In this document: positions 17,207 through 26,447 of the stretch, piece by piece
Layout of the letters: each line of letters begins with the position of its first letter
How positions within the stretch are numbered: position 1 is the first letter of the stretch
NCBI GenBank assembly: GCA_011523705.1
Contig: WTGC01000171.1
Coordinates: 1 to 64,000 of the forward strand
Length of the DNA: 64,000 nucleotides
Source: Chloroflexota bacterium
GTDB taxonomy: Bacteria; Chloroflexota; Anaerolineae; Aggregatilineales; Phototrophicaceae
Direction: 5' to 3'
Made by a program: the position numbers and the translations under genes
Notes under the pieces: model-generated
The model's database searches: none
Seen by the model: the letters and a program-made list of their open reading frames with translations, nothing else
Told to the model about the DNA's origin: nothing

Positions 17207-19714
17207 TTAAGCGCCGCTTCCGAACAGCGTCTGAACAAAGGGATATATCATGAGAGCGATCACGGCGACGACGCCGATGAACAAGACCACCGCATAAAGC
17301 CGCACGTAGCCAGTTTGAGCGCGCCGCATCCACTCGGCCGCGCGCAGCACGAAGGCGCCGACGCCGTTGACCGCGCCGTCAACAATGCCGAGATCGAATG
17401 GCTTGCCCAGCAATTCAGCGATGGTATCAAAGCCGCGCTTGATGATGCTGTCGTGGAAATAGTTGTGCAGGAAATCCCAATCGACGCGATCGGCCAGGAA
17501 TCCAGCCAGTCGGTTGAAGGGCTGCTCAATAATGACCGAATAGAATTCGTCCCAATACAATCGGGCGTTCGCCAGCCGGAACAGCGGACGTGATGCGCCG
17601 CCTTCTTCCAGCAAATCGCGATTGCCGCTCCCCAGTCCATTGCCCTTGTAAATCCGATTGGCAACGAGAATGGAGGCGATGCCCAATACCAGCGCGATGC
17701 CGGCGATAGAGAGGTTGAAATCGAGCGAGTGCCCACGCGAAACGCTGACCAGGCTGTGTTCGAGGAAGTGCTTGAATTCGTATGGCTGGTAAATGCCATC
17801 AAAAATCGGCGTGGATTTGGGCACGTTGATGAGACCGATGACGAGCGTGAAAACCGCCAGAATCAACAGCGGCAGCAGCATCGCGCCGTTGCTCTCCGGC
17901 GCTTGCTCGGCCGCTTCGCTGCGCGCTTCATCAAAGAAGACCAGCACAATCTGACGCCACATGTAGAAGGCGGTGAATGCAGCCGCCACCAGCAGCACGC
18001 AAAAGGCAATGAATCCGCTCAATTCATTCAGTTCGAAACCCTCATACCAGGCATCGGCTAGAATCTCGTCCTTCGACCAGAAGCCGGCAAAGGGGAAGAT
18101 CCCGGCCAGCGCCAACGTGCCGATCAGATAAGTGATGTAGGTGATAGGCATGCGCCGGCGCAAGCCGCCCATATTGCGCATGTCCTGCGGATCGAATTCT
18201 TCATCGTCGTGATGCTCATCTCCGTGTTCCTCATGCTCATGACCGTGGCCATGCGCATGCGCGTGATGATGGCCGTGCTCGACGCCGTGGATCACCGAGC
18301 CGCTGCCGAGGAAGAGCAGCGCCTTGAAGACGGCGTGCGTGACCAGGTGGAACATCGCCGCGACATAAGCGCCAATGCCAACCGCCGCCACCATGAAGCC
18401 CAGCTGCGATATCGTCGAATAAGCCAGCACGCGTTTGATATCCCACTGCCCGAGCGCGATATAACCCGCCATGAGCGCAGTGCCGGCGCCGACCAAAGTG
18501 ATGACCATGCCGATGACGTATCCGCCGTGATTCAGTTCCCACAAGAAGACATTGGAACGCACCAAAATAAAGACGCCGGCGGTCACCATTGTCGCCGCGT
18601 GGATCAGCGCGCTGACCGGCGTCGGACCAGCCATCGCGTCCGGCAGCCAGACAAAGAGCGGAATCTGCGCCGATTTGCCGGTGACGCCCAGCAATATGAA
18701 AAGCGCAATCAAGAAGATGACATCATCAAAAGTCATCTCGAAGCCGTTGAAGTCGACGATCTCGCCCGTTCCAAAGCGCTCGGTCGTCTGCCCGAAGACG
18801 CCAAGCAGCGCGATATCAAAATGATGATTATCGCAGTAAATGGCGCGGATGTCGCTCGCCAGGGGATTCGACGCGCTGTGCCCATCATCCGTACCATGAC
18901 CGTCGTCTTCTTCTAGGGCGGCCGGCACGCATTTGTAGCTGCCGCCATACCCGTCATCGGCTTTTTCCTCCGCGGCCTCGTCCTGTCCCGCGTCGGCTTC
19001 TTCGTGCTCCACAAGCCCATTGTGCTCGCGCCAATGCACGAGATACTTGGCCTCGGTGTTGGGCAGCTCGCCCGCTTTGTGGAAATCCAGCGTGCCGAAT
19101 GTCCAGAAAATGAGGAACATCGCCATCAGCAAACCGAAGTCGCCGATGCGATTGACGATGAAGGCTTTGCGCGCGGCGTTGCTATTCTTCCAGCCTTCGG
19201 GCGCTTTCTTGTCCCACCAGAAGCCGATGAGCAAGAAGGAACAAAGCCCGACGCCCTCCCAGCCGACGAAGAGCATCAGGAAGTTGTTTCCCGTGACCAG
19301 GATGAGCATGAAAGCCAGGAACATATTCAAATACGCGAAGAAGCGCGGATACCACTTGTCGCCGTGCATATAACCGCGGGCGTAAAGATGAATCAGCGAG
19401 CCGACGCCGGTGACCACCAGCATCATCGTCACGCTGAGCGAATCGACGCGCTGCTGCCAGGAAATATCAAGGCCGATGGATTCAATCCGCAGCCAGCCGT
19501 CAACAAAGGGCGGATTGACCACCGCCGCGCCGCCATTTGTGCCCGTTACATAAGTCAGCAAAAGCAATGAAACAATGAAGGAAAGAATCGAAGCGAAACA
19601 GGCGATATAACCAGACCACTTCTCTTCGAGTTTGGCGCCGAAGAAGAAGTTGATAAAGGCGCCCAGCGCGGGCACAAATATCACTAGTGGAACCAGGAGC
19701 GGGAGGTTTTCCAT
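17207..19714 (-). CDS. nuoL: NADH-quinone oxidoreductase subunit L, with acidic and His-rich insertions
   Basis: At 835 residues this distal complex I pumping subunit is much longer than the usual 610-660. The core is intact: the TM5 glutamate in GWEGVGLCSFLLIGFWW, KSAQIPLFVWLPDAMAGPTPVSALIHAATMV, and VLAYSTISQLGFM, with the long lateral helix region at the C-terminus. Two insertions explain the extra length. One of about 70-80 residues near 225-310 is highly acidic (runs of Glu/Asp/Ala) and includes two Cys. The other, near residues 480-510 between GSVIHG and QDMRNMGGL, holds about 12 His in 27 residues with Glu and Asp. Both fall in loops and not in helices. Confidence 0.95.
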   Translation of the reverse strand: MENLPLLVPLVIFVPALGAFINFFFGAKLEEKWSGYIACFASILSFIVSLLLLTYVTGTNGGAAVVNPPFVDGWLRIESIGLDISWQQRVDSLSVTMMLVVTGVGSLIHLYARGYMHGDKWYPRFFAYLNMFLAFMLILVTGNNFLMLFVGWEGVGLCSFLLIGFWWDKKAPEGWKNSNAARKAFIVNRIGDFGLLMAMFLIFWTFGTLDFHKAGELPNTEAKYLVHWREHNGLVEHEEADAGQDEAAEEKADDGYGGSYKCVPAALEEDDGHGTDDGHSASNPLASDIRAIYCDNHHFDIALLGVFGQTTERFGTGEIVDFNGFEMTFDDVIFLIALFILLGVTGKSAQIPLFVWLPDAMAGPTPVSALIHAATMVTAGVFILVRSNVFLWELNHGGYVIGMVITLVGAGTALMAGYIALGQWDIKRVLAYSTISQLGFMVAAVGIGAYVAAMFHLVTHAVFKALLFLGSGSVIHGVEHGHHHAHAHGHGHEHEEHGDEHHDDEEFDPQDMRNMGGLRRRMPITYITYLIGTLALAGIFPFAGFWSKDEILADAWYEGFELNELSGFIAFCVLLVAAAFTAFYMWRQIVLVFFDEARSEAAEQAPESNGAMLLPLLILAVFTLVIGLINVPKSTPIFDGIYQPYEFKHFLEHSLVSVSRGHSLDFNLSIAGIALVLGIASILVANRIYKGNGLGSGNRDLLEEGGASRPLFRLANARLYWDEFYSVIIEQPFNRLAGFLADRVDWDFLHNYFHDSIIKRGFDTIAELLGKPFDLGIVDGAVNGVGAFVLRAAEWMRRAQTGYVRLYAVVLFIGVVAVIALMIYPFVQTLFGSGA

Positions 19715-19745
19715 ATCGCTAGCGCCTCTTCCGACGGGCTTTCTA

Positions 19746-20054
19746 TCAACCTTGCATCTGCTGCAAGTCGTCTATATTAATGCTCTGACGCTCGCGGAAA
19801 ATATTTACGATCAGCGCCAAGCCCACCGCCACCTCGGCCGCGGCCACAGTCATGACAAAGAATACGAAGACATGCCCGTTGACTTGGCCCCACTCGCGCG
19901 CGAAGGCGACCAGCGCCAGGTTCGCCGAATTCAGCATCAGCTCAACCGACATAAAGACCAGGATGGCGTTGCGCCGCATGAGCACGCCCAGCGCCCCCAA
20001 CAGGAACAGCACCATGCTCAAGACGATATAGGGTTCGGTGCCGATTGGATTCAT
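19746..20054 (-). CDS. nuoK: NADH-quinone oxidoreductase subunit K
   Basis: A 102-residue, three-helix membrane subunit of complex I. The two buried glutamates needed for proton transfer are present: Glu38 in [17 protein letters not shown] and Glu74 in [13 protein letters not shown] (E. coli Glu36 and Glu72). Length is exactly typical. Located between nuoJ (19 nt upstream) and nuoL (31 nt downstream). Confidence 0.97.
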   Translation of the reverse strand: MNPIGTEPYIVLSMVLFLLGALGVLMRRNAILVFMSVELMLNSANLALVAFAREWGQVNGHVFVFFVMTVAAAEVAVGLALIVNIFRERQSINIDDLQQMQG

Positions 20055-20073
20055 CGCCTAGCTTCTCCCGCGG

Positions 20074-21462
20074 CTACTCAGCTGAGCCATCATCAGACCC
20101 GCCGGGCAGCTTCGCCAGATAGTCGCCACTCAATACATCCGCGCCCGTCTGCTGTGAAATCACACTGACCAGCGGGCGATTCACCCGCCGCCGTCGATTG
20201 ATTCGCCGGCGCTCGGCCTGCGCCAGCGCATCGGGCCGCGCCAATACAATCACGCCAATCAGCGCGACCAGCAGCAGCATGCCCACCAACATCACTGGCA
20301 GCACGTATTCGATGAACAAGACCTGCCCGACCGACTCGGGGCTGCCGAAAGCCGGCAGGCCGAAAGCATGATAGACTGCGGCGCGGTAACTAGCCTGGCT
20401 GCCCGGCGCGCCCGGTTCGCGCACCAGCACGCGCGTCTCGATAAGACCGCGATCCGCCTGATAATCGGCCAGCGTACGCAAGACTTCTTGATCTTGATCG
20501 ACGAAAGCCAGATTATATGTTCCCTCATCGAGCTCGAGGCTGGTGTGCTCGCCGGCCGGCAATAGATCAATTAGCGTGCGATGCGGGATCAAGCCGTTGC
20601 AGGCGGCGTCCTCACACAAGCTGCGCCGCGCCGTATATTGCCCGACATCAACCAGTGAGACTTGCCGGTCGGTTACGGCGTTGAAGAGCGTCAGGCGCAT
20701 CATGCCGACCGCCGGCGCGCTGATATCATCCGCAAGCACCGCGACATCGACCAAGTCTTCATCGTTTTCGAATACGACGAGCGAGAAGGCCGATTCCGGC
20801 GGCAGAATCAAATCTTTGGTGAAGATGGGTCCGGATACGTAGCTGCCGTCATCGACGCCGACCAAGACGGTGTATTGTCCCGCTTCGAGCTCGGTATAAC
20901 CGCGCACGGCCTCGCGCGAGTCGCCATACACTACGCCGTCGATTCTGCTATCCGCCTTTGTTTCGTCAAGCGCGTCGAGAGCGACATTGGCGCTGACCGT
21001 GCCAGCCAGGGGCATCGCAAAGCCCATTTCCATCAAGGTGTACGCTTCCGCCTCGCCGCCCGGAATGGCGTTGATGACGCGCAAGCGGGCGCTGGCAGAT
21101 AGCGTTTCGGGGCTCTCGTTCGCCAGCATATCCGATGCGATGGGGAAGGCAAAAATCAATAGCAGAATAATCGCAACCGCCGAGCCGGCCAGCCCCAGCC
21201 AGCGCATGCGCCCTGAGGTGTCGGTGGTGGTTTCGGCGCCCAGAAGCATAATGACAAAGAGAAAAAGCACCATGATTGCGCCGGTGTAAACCGTCACCTG
21301 CACCATCGCCAGGAAAGGCGCGTCCAACATCAAATAGAGAAAGGCGACGCAGCCGAAGTTGACAATCAGAAAGAGCGCGCTGTGCACCGCGTTTTGCCGC
21401 GTCAGCATCATGGCGGCCGCCAGCACCGCCACAAAGCTAACCGCCAGAAACAACCATTCCAT
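20074..21462 (-). CDS. nuoJ: NADH-quinone oxidoreductase subunit J with two inserted DUF4397-like domains
   Basis: NuoJ normally has about 165-200 residues; this one has 462. Helices TM1-TM3 with the conserved MVQVTVYTGAIMVLFLFVIMLLG are at 1-75, TM4 at about 91-110 and TM5 at about 380-408, followed by a basic tail. Between TM4 and TM5 lie about 260 extra residues (about 112-373) that look like two tandem beta-sandwich domains: ARLRVINAIPGG ... ELEAGQYTVLVG ... LVVFENDEDLVDVAVLADD, then MRLTLFNAV ... LPAGEH ... LDEGTYNLAFVDQ. Both resemble DUF4397. By standard NuoJ topology the TM4-TM5 loop faces the outside. The frame is continuous with no stop, so this is a real insertion. Function of the added domains unknown. 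Confidence 0.93.
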   Translation of the reverse strand: MEWLFLAVSFVAVLAAAMMLTRQNAVHSALFLIVNFGCVAFLYLMLDAPFLAMVQVTVYTGAIMVLFLFVIMLLGAETTTDTSGRMRWLGLAGSAVAIILLLIFAFPIASDMLANESPETLSASARLRVINAIPGGEAEAYTLMEMGFAMPLAGTVSANVALDALDETKADSRIDGVVYGDSREAVRGYTELEAGQYTVLVGVDDGSYVSGPIFTKDLILPPESAFSLVVFENDEDLVDVAVLADDISAPAVGMMRLTLFNAVTDRQVSLVDVGQYTARRSLCEDAACNGLIPHRTLIDLLPAGEHTSLELDEGTYNLAFVDQDQEVLRTLADYQADRGLIETRVLVREPGAPGSQASYRAAVYHAFGLPAFGSPESVGQVLFIEYVLPVMLVGMLLLVALIGVIVLARPDALAQAERRRINRRRRVNRPLVSVISQQTGADVLSGDYLAKLPGGSDDGSAE

Positions 21463-21559
21463 ACGATCTAAATCCCACTCAGAACGAGTTTGTGCATTTT
21501 AGCACAATGTCCAATACGCTTCAATTCGCAGTGCCGACGATTACCTAAAAAATAATCCA

Positions 21560-21729
21560 ACTACAGAGGGCGCAGAGCGCGCAGAGGATTAGTCTCAAGG
21601 AAATGAACTGGCCGCATTGATCATTCCGATACGAGCGACAGTGACGGGCTGCCTAATGATTTTTCTCCGTTTGCGCGCGTGAAGGCCATTTCACCTTAAA
21701 TCTCTGCGTTCTCTGTGTCCTCTGTAGTT
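21560..21729. repeat. Inverted-repeat element between nuoI and nuoJ
   Basis: The 270-nt gap 21463-21732 has no credible gene. It holds two imperfect inverted arms: 21560-21589 (starting AACTACAGAGG, then repeats of GCAGAG) and 21701-21729 (ending CCTCTGTAGTT). They are about 110 nt apart and each is built of short CAGAG/CTCTG units. The right arm abuts the nuoI stop. This resembles a MITE- or REP-like dispersed intergenic element. No transposase is linked. Confidence 0.6.
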
Positions 21730-21732
21730 CAA

Positions 21733-22227
21733 TCAAGACGGGTCTTCCATATCCGGGATCGAGCGATCATACGCGCCCGGCTCGACTTCCTGCGGCGTGC
21801 TTTGAGCGCCTTCGTCCGGCGCGTCGATCAGCATCTCTTTGGTATAAATCGCGTCGCGGCGATCGGTGAAGGACAGTTGATGCTCATGCCCCAATTGAAT
21901 CGCTTCCGTCGGACAGGCGTCTTCGCAATAGCCGCAATAGATGCAGCGCAGCATGTTGATCTCATAGGTCTTGGCATAGCGCTCGCCCGGGCTGAAACGT
22001 TCTGCGTCGGTATTCTCGGCCGCTTCCACCCAGATGGCATCGGCCGGGCAGGCGGCGGCGCAGAGCGAACAGCCGATGCATTTCTCCAGTCCGTTCTCAT
22101 AACGGCGAAGATGATGCCGGCCCTTGTAGCGATCGTGGAATTTCTGCACCTGTTCCGGATATTGCACGGTGACCGCATCATCCATGAGGTGCTTCAAGGT
22201 GGTTTGGAATCCTTTGATGACGTTCAT
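21733..22227 (-). CDS. nuoI: NADH-quinone oxidoreductase subunit I (two [4Fe-4S])
   Basis: A 164-residue ferredoxin-like peripheral subunit of complex I. Two complete [4Fe-4S] motifs are present, CIGCSLCAAACPADAI and CIYCGYCEDACPTEAI, which carry clusters N6a and N6b from the hydrophilic arm towards NuoB. The N-terminal amphipathic helix that docks on the membrane arm is also there. It lies 62 nt after nuoH; a 270-nt repeat-containing gap separates it from nuoJ. Confidence 0.96.
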   Translation of the reverse strand: MNVIKGFQTTLKHLMDDAVTVQYPEQVQKFHDRYKGRHHLRRYENGLEKCIGCSLCAAACPADAIWVEAAENTDAERFSPGERYAKTYEINMLRCIYCGYCEDACPTEAIQLGHEHQLSFTDRRDAIYTKEMLIDAPDEGAQSTPQEVEPGAYDRSIPDMEDPS

Positions 22228-22289
22228 GATCCTGTCCTCAAGTCCATGTGTTTCGAGCCATCAGCCTGGCGCTGATAGCCCGGTCTCGC

Positions 22290-23864
22290 TTAGTCGCCGC
22301 CGACCCTTTTGATGGCGGTCTCTCCGCTTTCGAAGATGCGATCTTCTTCCGGCGTCCGTCCCAAGCTCGCCAAGCCTTCAAGCGCCCTGATTTGAAAGCG
22401 AATCTGCGCCAGCGGGATCGCGATCAACATGCCGACCACATGCACCATCGCCCAACCCAAGCCGCGCCGTTCGCCGGTATAAGCCGGGTCGTCTTCCAGC
22501 GGAATCGCTTCTTCAAGGTCGCGCTCGCGGCTCATCCGGCGCAGCGCCAGGGCGCCAATCAGCAGCACGACCACAAATACGATGCCGGAGATGAATGGAT
22601 AAGCCGTGCCGCCAAGCGCATCGCCGACGACGATCGATACCGCCGTCCAAGCCACCGCCAGCAGCGCCAGCGGGATCATCACCTTCCAGCCGAATTGCAT
22701 CAGGCGGTCGTAGCGGATGCGCGGCAGCGTCGCCCGGATCCAAATCATGAAGCAGAGCATGAGAAATACTTTAAGAATGAAAATGACCGGCGCCAGAATC
22801 GGCAGCCCATCCATCGGCCAAAGGTGATAGCCGCCGAAGAACACCGCAATCGCCACCAGGCTGACGGCGATCATGCCCAGATATTCAGCCATCATAAACA
22901 GGGCGAACTTCATGCCGCTGTATTCGGTCATGTAACCCTGCGTGAGTTCTTGCTCGGCTTCGGTCAGGTCGAAGGGTGCGCGGTTGGTCTCCGCCAATAG
23001 CGCCAAAACCAAGACAGCGGCGGCCAAGGGATTCTGGAAGACGAACCAATCCCAGATGTTGCGCTGCGCATCCATGATATCGCCGATCGACATGCTGCCG
23101 ACGATCATGACCGGGACAGCCAGCGTTAAGGCGAAACTGAGCTCGTAGCTGATCATTTGCGCCGAAGCGCGCAAGGCGCCCAGCATGGCGTATTTGTTAT
23201 CGCTGGACCAGCCCGCCAAGACTACGCCATAAGTGGCAATGCTGGTGATTGCAATCACCCAGAGGATGCCGACATTGGAATCGACCAAGCCTTGCGGAAC
23301 CTGGAACCAAACATCGCCCAGCGACGGCGCGAACCAGGGCAAAAGCAAATCGGGCCCCATCGGGATCACGGCCGCGATCATCAAGATTGGTACGACCTTG
23401 ATCATCGGCGCCAGGCGGAAGACCCACTTGTCGGCGCCGGCCGGGATCAAATCCTCTTTGAAAACCAGCTTGACGCCGTCGGCCGCCGGCTGCAAGAATC
23501 CCTGCGGACCCACCCGGTTGGGTCCAACACGATGCTGCAGGAAAGCCAGCAATCGCCGTTCGAGCAATGTGGTATAGGCGAATCCGGTGACGATGACGAA
23601 GGCGAATCCAGCGGCGAATATGATCGGCCAGAGCGCTGAACAGCCGGCGTCGTCTTGGCACTGCACGACGTTTTGAATGCGCGCTTCCGGATGGAGCAGC
23701 ATGCCGATCGCGCCTTGTCGTCCGTCCAGGTTCAGAGCGTCGTCGAAGCCGATCCAGGTCGCGATCGCGCCGAGATTGGCGATGATCAGCGCCAGGACCA
23801 GGATTGTCACGGCAAGCCCGCCCAGGACGACGATGGCAATGGCGATCTTCAAGTTACGGCTCAT
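22290..23864 (-). CDS. nuoH: NADH-quinone oxidoreductase subunit H, extended at both ends
   Basis: The quinone-site membrane subunit of complex I. The conserved core is clear: TLLERRLLAFLQHRVGPNRVGPQGFLQPAADGVKLVFKED, then ETNRAPFDLTEAEQELTQGYMTEYSG around the quinone cavity. At 524 residues it exceeds the usual 320-430. An N-terminal stretch of about 90 residues contains an extra hydrophobic helix (about 7-33) and two Cys (CQDDAGC), and a C-terminal region of about 75 residues is charged with one more hydrophobic segment. The start ATG at 23864 has an AGAGGATCTAAGGT ribosome site, supporting the long N-terminus. Confidence 0.95.
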   Translation of the reverse strand: MSRNLKIAIAIVVLGGLAVTILVLALIIANLGAIATWIGFDDALNLDGRQGAIGMLLHPEARIQNVVQCQDDAGCSALWPIIFAAGFAFVIVTGFAYTTLLERRLLAFLQHRVGPNRVGPQGFLQPAADGVKLVFKEDLIPAGADKWVFRLAPMIKVVPILMIAAVIPMGPDLLLPWFAPSLGDVWFQVPQGLVDSNVGILWVIAITSIATYGVVLAGWSSDNKYAMLGALRASAQMISYELSFALTLAVPVMIVGSMSIGDIMDAQRNIWDWFVFQNPLAAAVLVLALLAETNRAPFDLTEAEQELTQGYMTEYSGMKFALFMMAEYLGMIAVSLVAIAVFFGGYHLWPMDGLPILAPVIFILKVFLMLCFMIWIRATLPRIRYDRLMQFGWKVMIPLALLAVAWTAVSIVVGDALGGTAYPFISGIVFVVVLLIGALALRRMSRERDLEEAIPLEDDPAYTGERRGLGWAMVHVVGMLIAIPLAQIRFQIRALEGLASLGRTPEEDRIFESGETAIKRVGGD

Positions 23865-23882
23865 ACCTTAGATCCTCTGTGG

Positions 23883-26417
23883 TCAGTTGCCGGCAGCGAC
23901 CGCTTCCGCGACTTTGCTGATGCAGCCCGCCGTGATCGACAGCGGAATCGCTTCCGCGGTCAAATGACGCGGCAGCGCGACCGCCCCAGCCGCCATATCG
24001 TCGCTTAGCGCCGCCTGCACGCGAACGCTCGCTTCGCCGGCGCGGATCTCAATGGTATCGCCATCGTTGATGCCCAGCGCCGCAGCGTCATCAGAATTGA
24101 CGATGGCAAAGGGCGTCAGGATCCGAGGCTCCAGAATCAGCGTGGGACGGAAATTGCGCTGGCGATTGTACAAGCGCGTAATCGGCATCAGCAGGACTTC
24201 ATTCTCGCCGGCTGTCGGCTGGTCAAATGAGGCCAATCGGCGCGGACGCCGGCCTTTGCGCTTGTCGGACGCAGTCGGAATCTGAACGCCGAGCCCGCCC
24301 GTATTGCTGTAAGCGGTGCCGCCATAATATTGATCGCGGCCGCCCACATCGGGGAATTCGCGTTTGACCTGCGCCAGCGCCTTGTAGGTGATGCCTTCAA
24401 ATTCGCTGATTTTGTCGCTCAATTCCAGCATCACCGCGGCTGCTGACGGCTGCAGCGGACCGTCCCCAAGCGCCTGCCGAATGCCGCCAAAGACCCGCCA
24501 AGCTGGCAGCGACTGGCCTATTGGTCCCTGCGCGGTATAGAAGCGCTGTACGCGCCGCTCGCCGTTGACGAAGCTGCCATCGCGCTCGGCGAAGCTCTGT
24601 ATCGGCAAGACAAAATCGGCCAATGTCGAGACGCCATCGTCGAAGAAGTTGGCGTAGATGACGGTCTCGACCTGGCTCAGCCAAGCGCGCGCCGCCGGAT
24701 CGTCATCAAGCAATTCCGCCTGGGCGACGATCAGCGCCTTGGGCGGGTGCGCCATGATGTCGAGCGTCGCTTCCGGCGTATAGCCCAGGTAATGCAAGCC
24801 CATGCCATTGGCGCCGGGCAAGGGGATGAGCAAGCCATTATTGCGCCGCCCGATATGATCGGTTTCGATGAGGAAATTGGCGGCCGCCTGCGCCAGCGCT
24901 TTGCTGCCAGCGAGCGTCAAGCCTTCCGCGCCGGCGACAATCACCAGATTTTCCGCCTTGCTCAAGCGCGCGGCGATTTCCGGGTGATCGGCGCTGAGAT
25001 ACTGCATGACCGCGGCCGCCTCGCCAGCGCCATAGCGGATGATATCGCCCTCGACCACCTTGTCATTGCGCGCGCCTTCAACGGCGAAGTCTTCCAGCCG
25101 CGTATGCCGCGCGTTGGCGACAACCAAATAAGCGCCACGGTCTTGCGCCTGTTTCAGCCGCAGACGCCACATCGGCACTTCTTCTTCCAGATCCGAGGCG
25201 ATCACCAGAATGGCGTCGCCGCGCCCGAGCTGGCCGAGGTTGCTGCCGAAGCCGACGCCGACTTCCGCGACGATTTCGGCGCCGCCATGGGTCGGCATCC
25301 AGGCGCCCAGCCGCGAGCCACCCAGCCCTTCCACCAGCTTGCGCAATTCCCAGAGGTCTTCGTTGGTCATGCTGCCGCCAGCGATGGCCGCGATATCACC
25401 ATCGGCGCTCTCCAAAGCGGCCGCGATTGCTGGCAGCACGGCGGACCAGTTGGATTCGCGCAGGGCGACGCCGGCTTTCATCAGCGGCTGCGTCAGGCGA
25501 TCTTCGGCCCGCGTGAAATGATGCCCAAAGCGCGTCTTGTCGCTGATCCATATCTCGTTGACGCGCTCATTCTGCCGCGGCATGACTCGCTTGATCTGCG
25601 CCTTGCCGCCGAAGTCGCGGTCGAGCCGCATGCTGAGGTTGATATTCTCGCCAGCCGCGTCCCAGGGCGAAATGCTCGGCACTTCATTCAATTCCCAGGG
25701 CCGCGCGCCAAAACGGAAATCGGTCGTTGTCAAAGCGCCAACCGGGCAGATATCGGTCGTGTTGCCGCTGAAATACGTGTCAAAGCCGGGATCGGAATTC
25801 GTGATGATTTGCAAGCGGCGTCCGCGCTCGTGGAAAGCCAGCACATCATCGCCGACCACCTCGTCCTGAAAACGAATGCAGCGCGCACATTGAATGCAGC
25901 GTTCGCGGTCGAGGAAGATCAAATCGCCAAGCGGATAATGCTTTTCCAATAATTGCTTGTCATCAAAATACATGCGCGAGGATTGCGGACCGTGACGCAT
26001 GGTCAAATTCTGCAGCGGGCATTCGCCGCCTTTGTCGCAAATCGGGCAATCCAGCGGATGGCTCGAAAGCAGAAACTCCAACACATCATTGCGCGCGTCT
26101 ATCACTTCCTGCGTATTCGTCTTGATGTGCATGCCGTCGCTGACGGTGGTCGTGCAGGCGGTTTGCAGTTTAGGGAAATAACGAATCTGCGGGCTGCCGT
26201 CATCGTTGAGCATGACTTCGCCAGTGGCGCGGTCGCGGGCGGGCGTTCCCAATTCGACCAGGCACATCCGGCACATGCCCACCGGCTCCATCTTCGGATG
26301 ATAACAGAACACGGGGATATCGTTGCCCGCGTGCCACTTGGCCGCATCGACCAGGTTCGAGCCAGCCGCTACCTCGTAATCTTTCCCGTCAACGTTGATT
26401 GTCACCGTGTCGGACAT
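23883..26417 (-). CDS. nuoG: NADH-quinone oxidoreductase subunit G (Fe-S, molybdopterin-like domain)
   Basis: The 844-residue large iron-sulfur subunit of complex I. The N-terminal [2Fe-2S] domain has CYHPKMEPVGMCRMCLVE and the distal Cys in QTACTTTV. Then come the His-Cys3 motif HPLDCPICDKGGECPLQ and the [4Fe-4S] pairs RCIQCARCIRFQDEV with DICPVGALT. Residues about 230-840 form a molybdopterin-oxidoreductase-like domain lacking an obvious active site, as in other NuoG, ending with the MopB C-terminal barrel (DAAALGINDGDTIEIRA). Encoded between the small orf and nuoH (18 nt). Confidence 0.95.
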   Translation of the reverse strand: MSDTVTINVDGKDYEVAAGSNLVDAAKWHAGNDIPVFCYHPKMEPVGMCRMCLVELGTPARDRATGEVMLNDDGSPQIRYFPKLQTACTTTVSDGMHIKTNTQEVIDARNDVLEFLLSSHPLDCPICDKGGECPLQNLTMRHGPQSSRMYFDDKQLLEKHYPLGDLIFLDRERCIQCARCIRFQDEVVGDDVLAFHERGRRLQIITNSDPGFDTYFSGNTTDICPVGALTTTDFRFGARPWELNEVPSISPWDAAGENINLSMRLDRDFGGKAQIKRVMPRQNERVNEIWISDKTRFGHHFTRAEDRLTQPLMKAGVALRESNWSAVLPAIAAALESADGDIAAIAGGSMTNEDLWELRKLVEGLGGSRLGAWMPTHGGAEIVAEVGVGFGSNLGQLGRGDAILVIASDLEEEVPMWRLRLKQAQDRGAYLVVANARHTRLEDFAVEGARNDKVVEGDIIRYGAGEAAAVMQYLSADHPEIAARLSKAENLVIVAGAEGLTLAGSKALAQAAANFLIETDHIGRRNNGLLIPLPGANGMGLHYLGYTPEATLDIMAHPPKALIVAQAELLDDDPAARAWLSQVETVIYANFFDDGVSTLADFVLPIQSFAERDGSFVNGERRVQRFYTAQGPIGQSLPAWRVFGGIRQALGDGPLQPSAAAVMLELSDKISEFEGITYKALAQVKREFPDVGGRDQYYGGTAYSNTGGLGVQIPTASDKRKGRRPRRLASFDQPTAGENEVLLMPITRLYNRQRNFRPTLILEPRILTPFAIVNSDDAAALGINDGDTIEIRAGEASVRVQAALSDDMAAGAVALPRHLTAEAIPLSITAGCISKVAEAVAAGN

Positions 26418-26447
26418 TCAGGCCTCCACAATCAGAATCCGCCGCAA

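Noticed and set aside
18203-18290. His-rich stretch taken as a separate metal-binding protein
   Set aside because: It is in frame within nuoL between conserved core segments.
24747-25952. 401-codon open frame on the plus strand
   Set aside because: Antisense to nuoG; His/Gln/Arg-rich composition without domain pattern.
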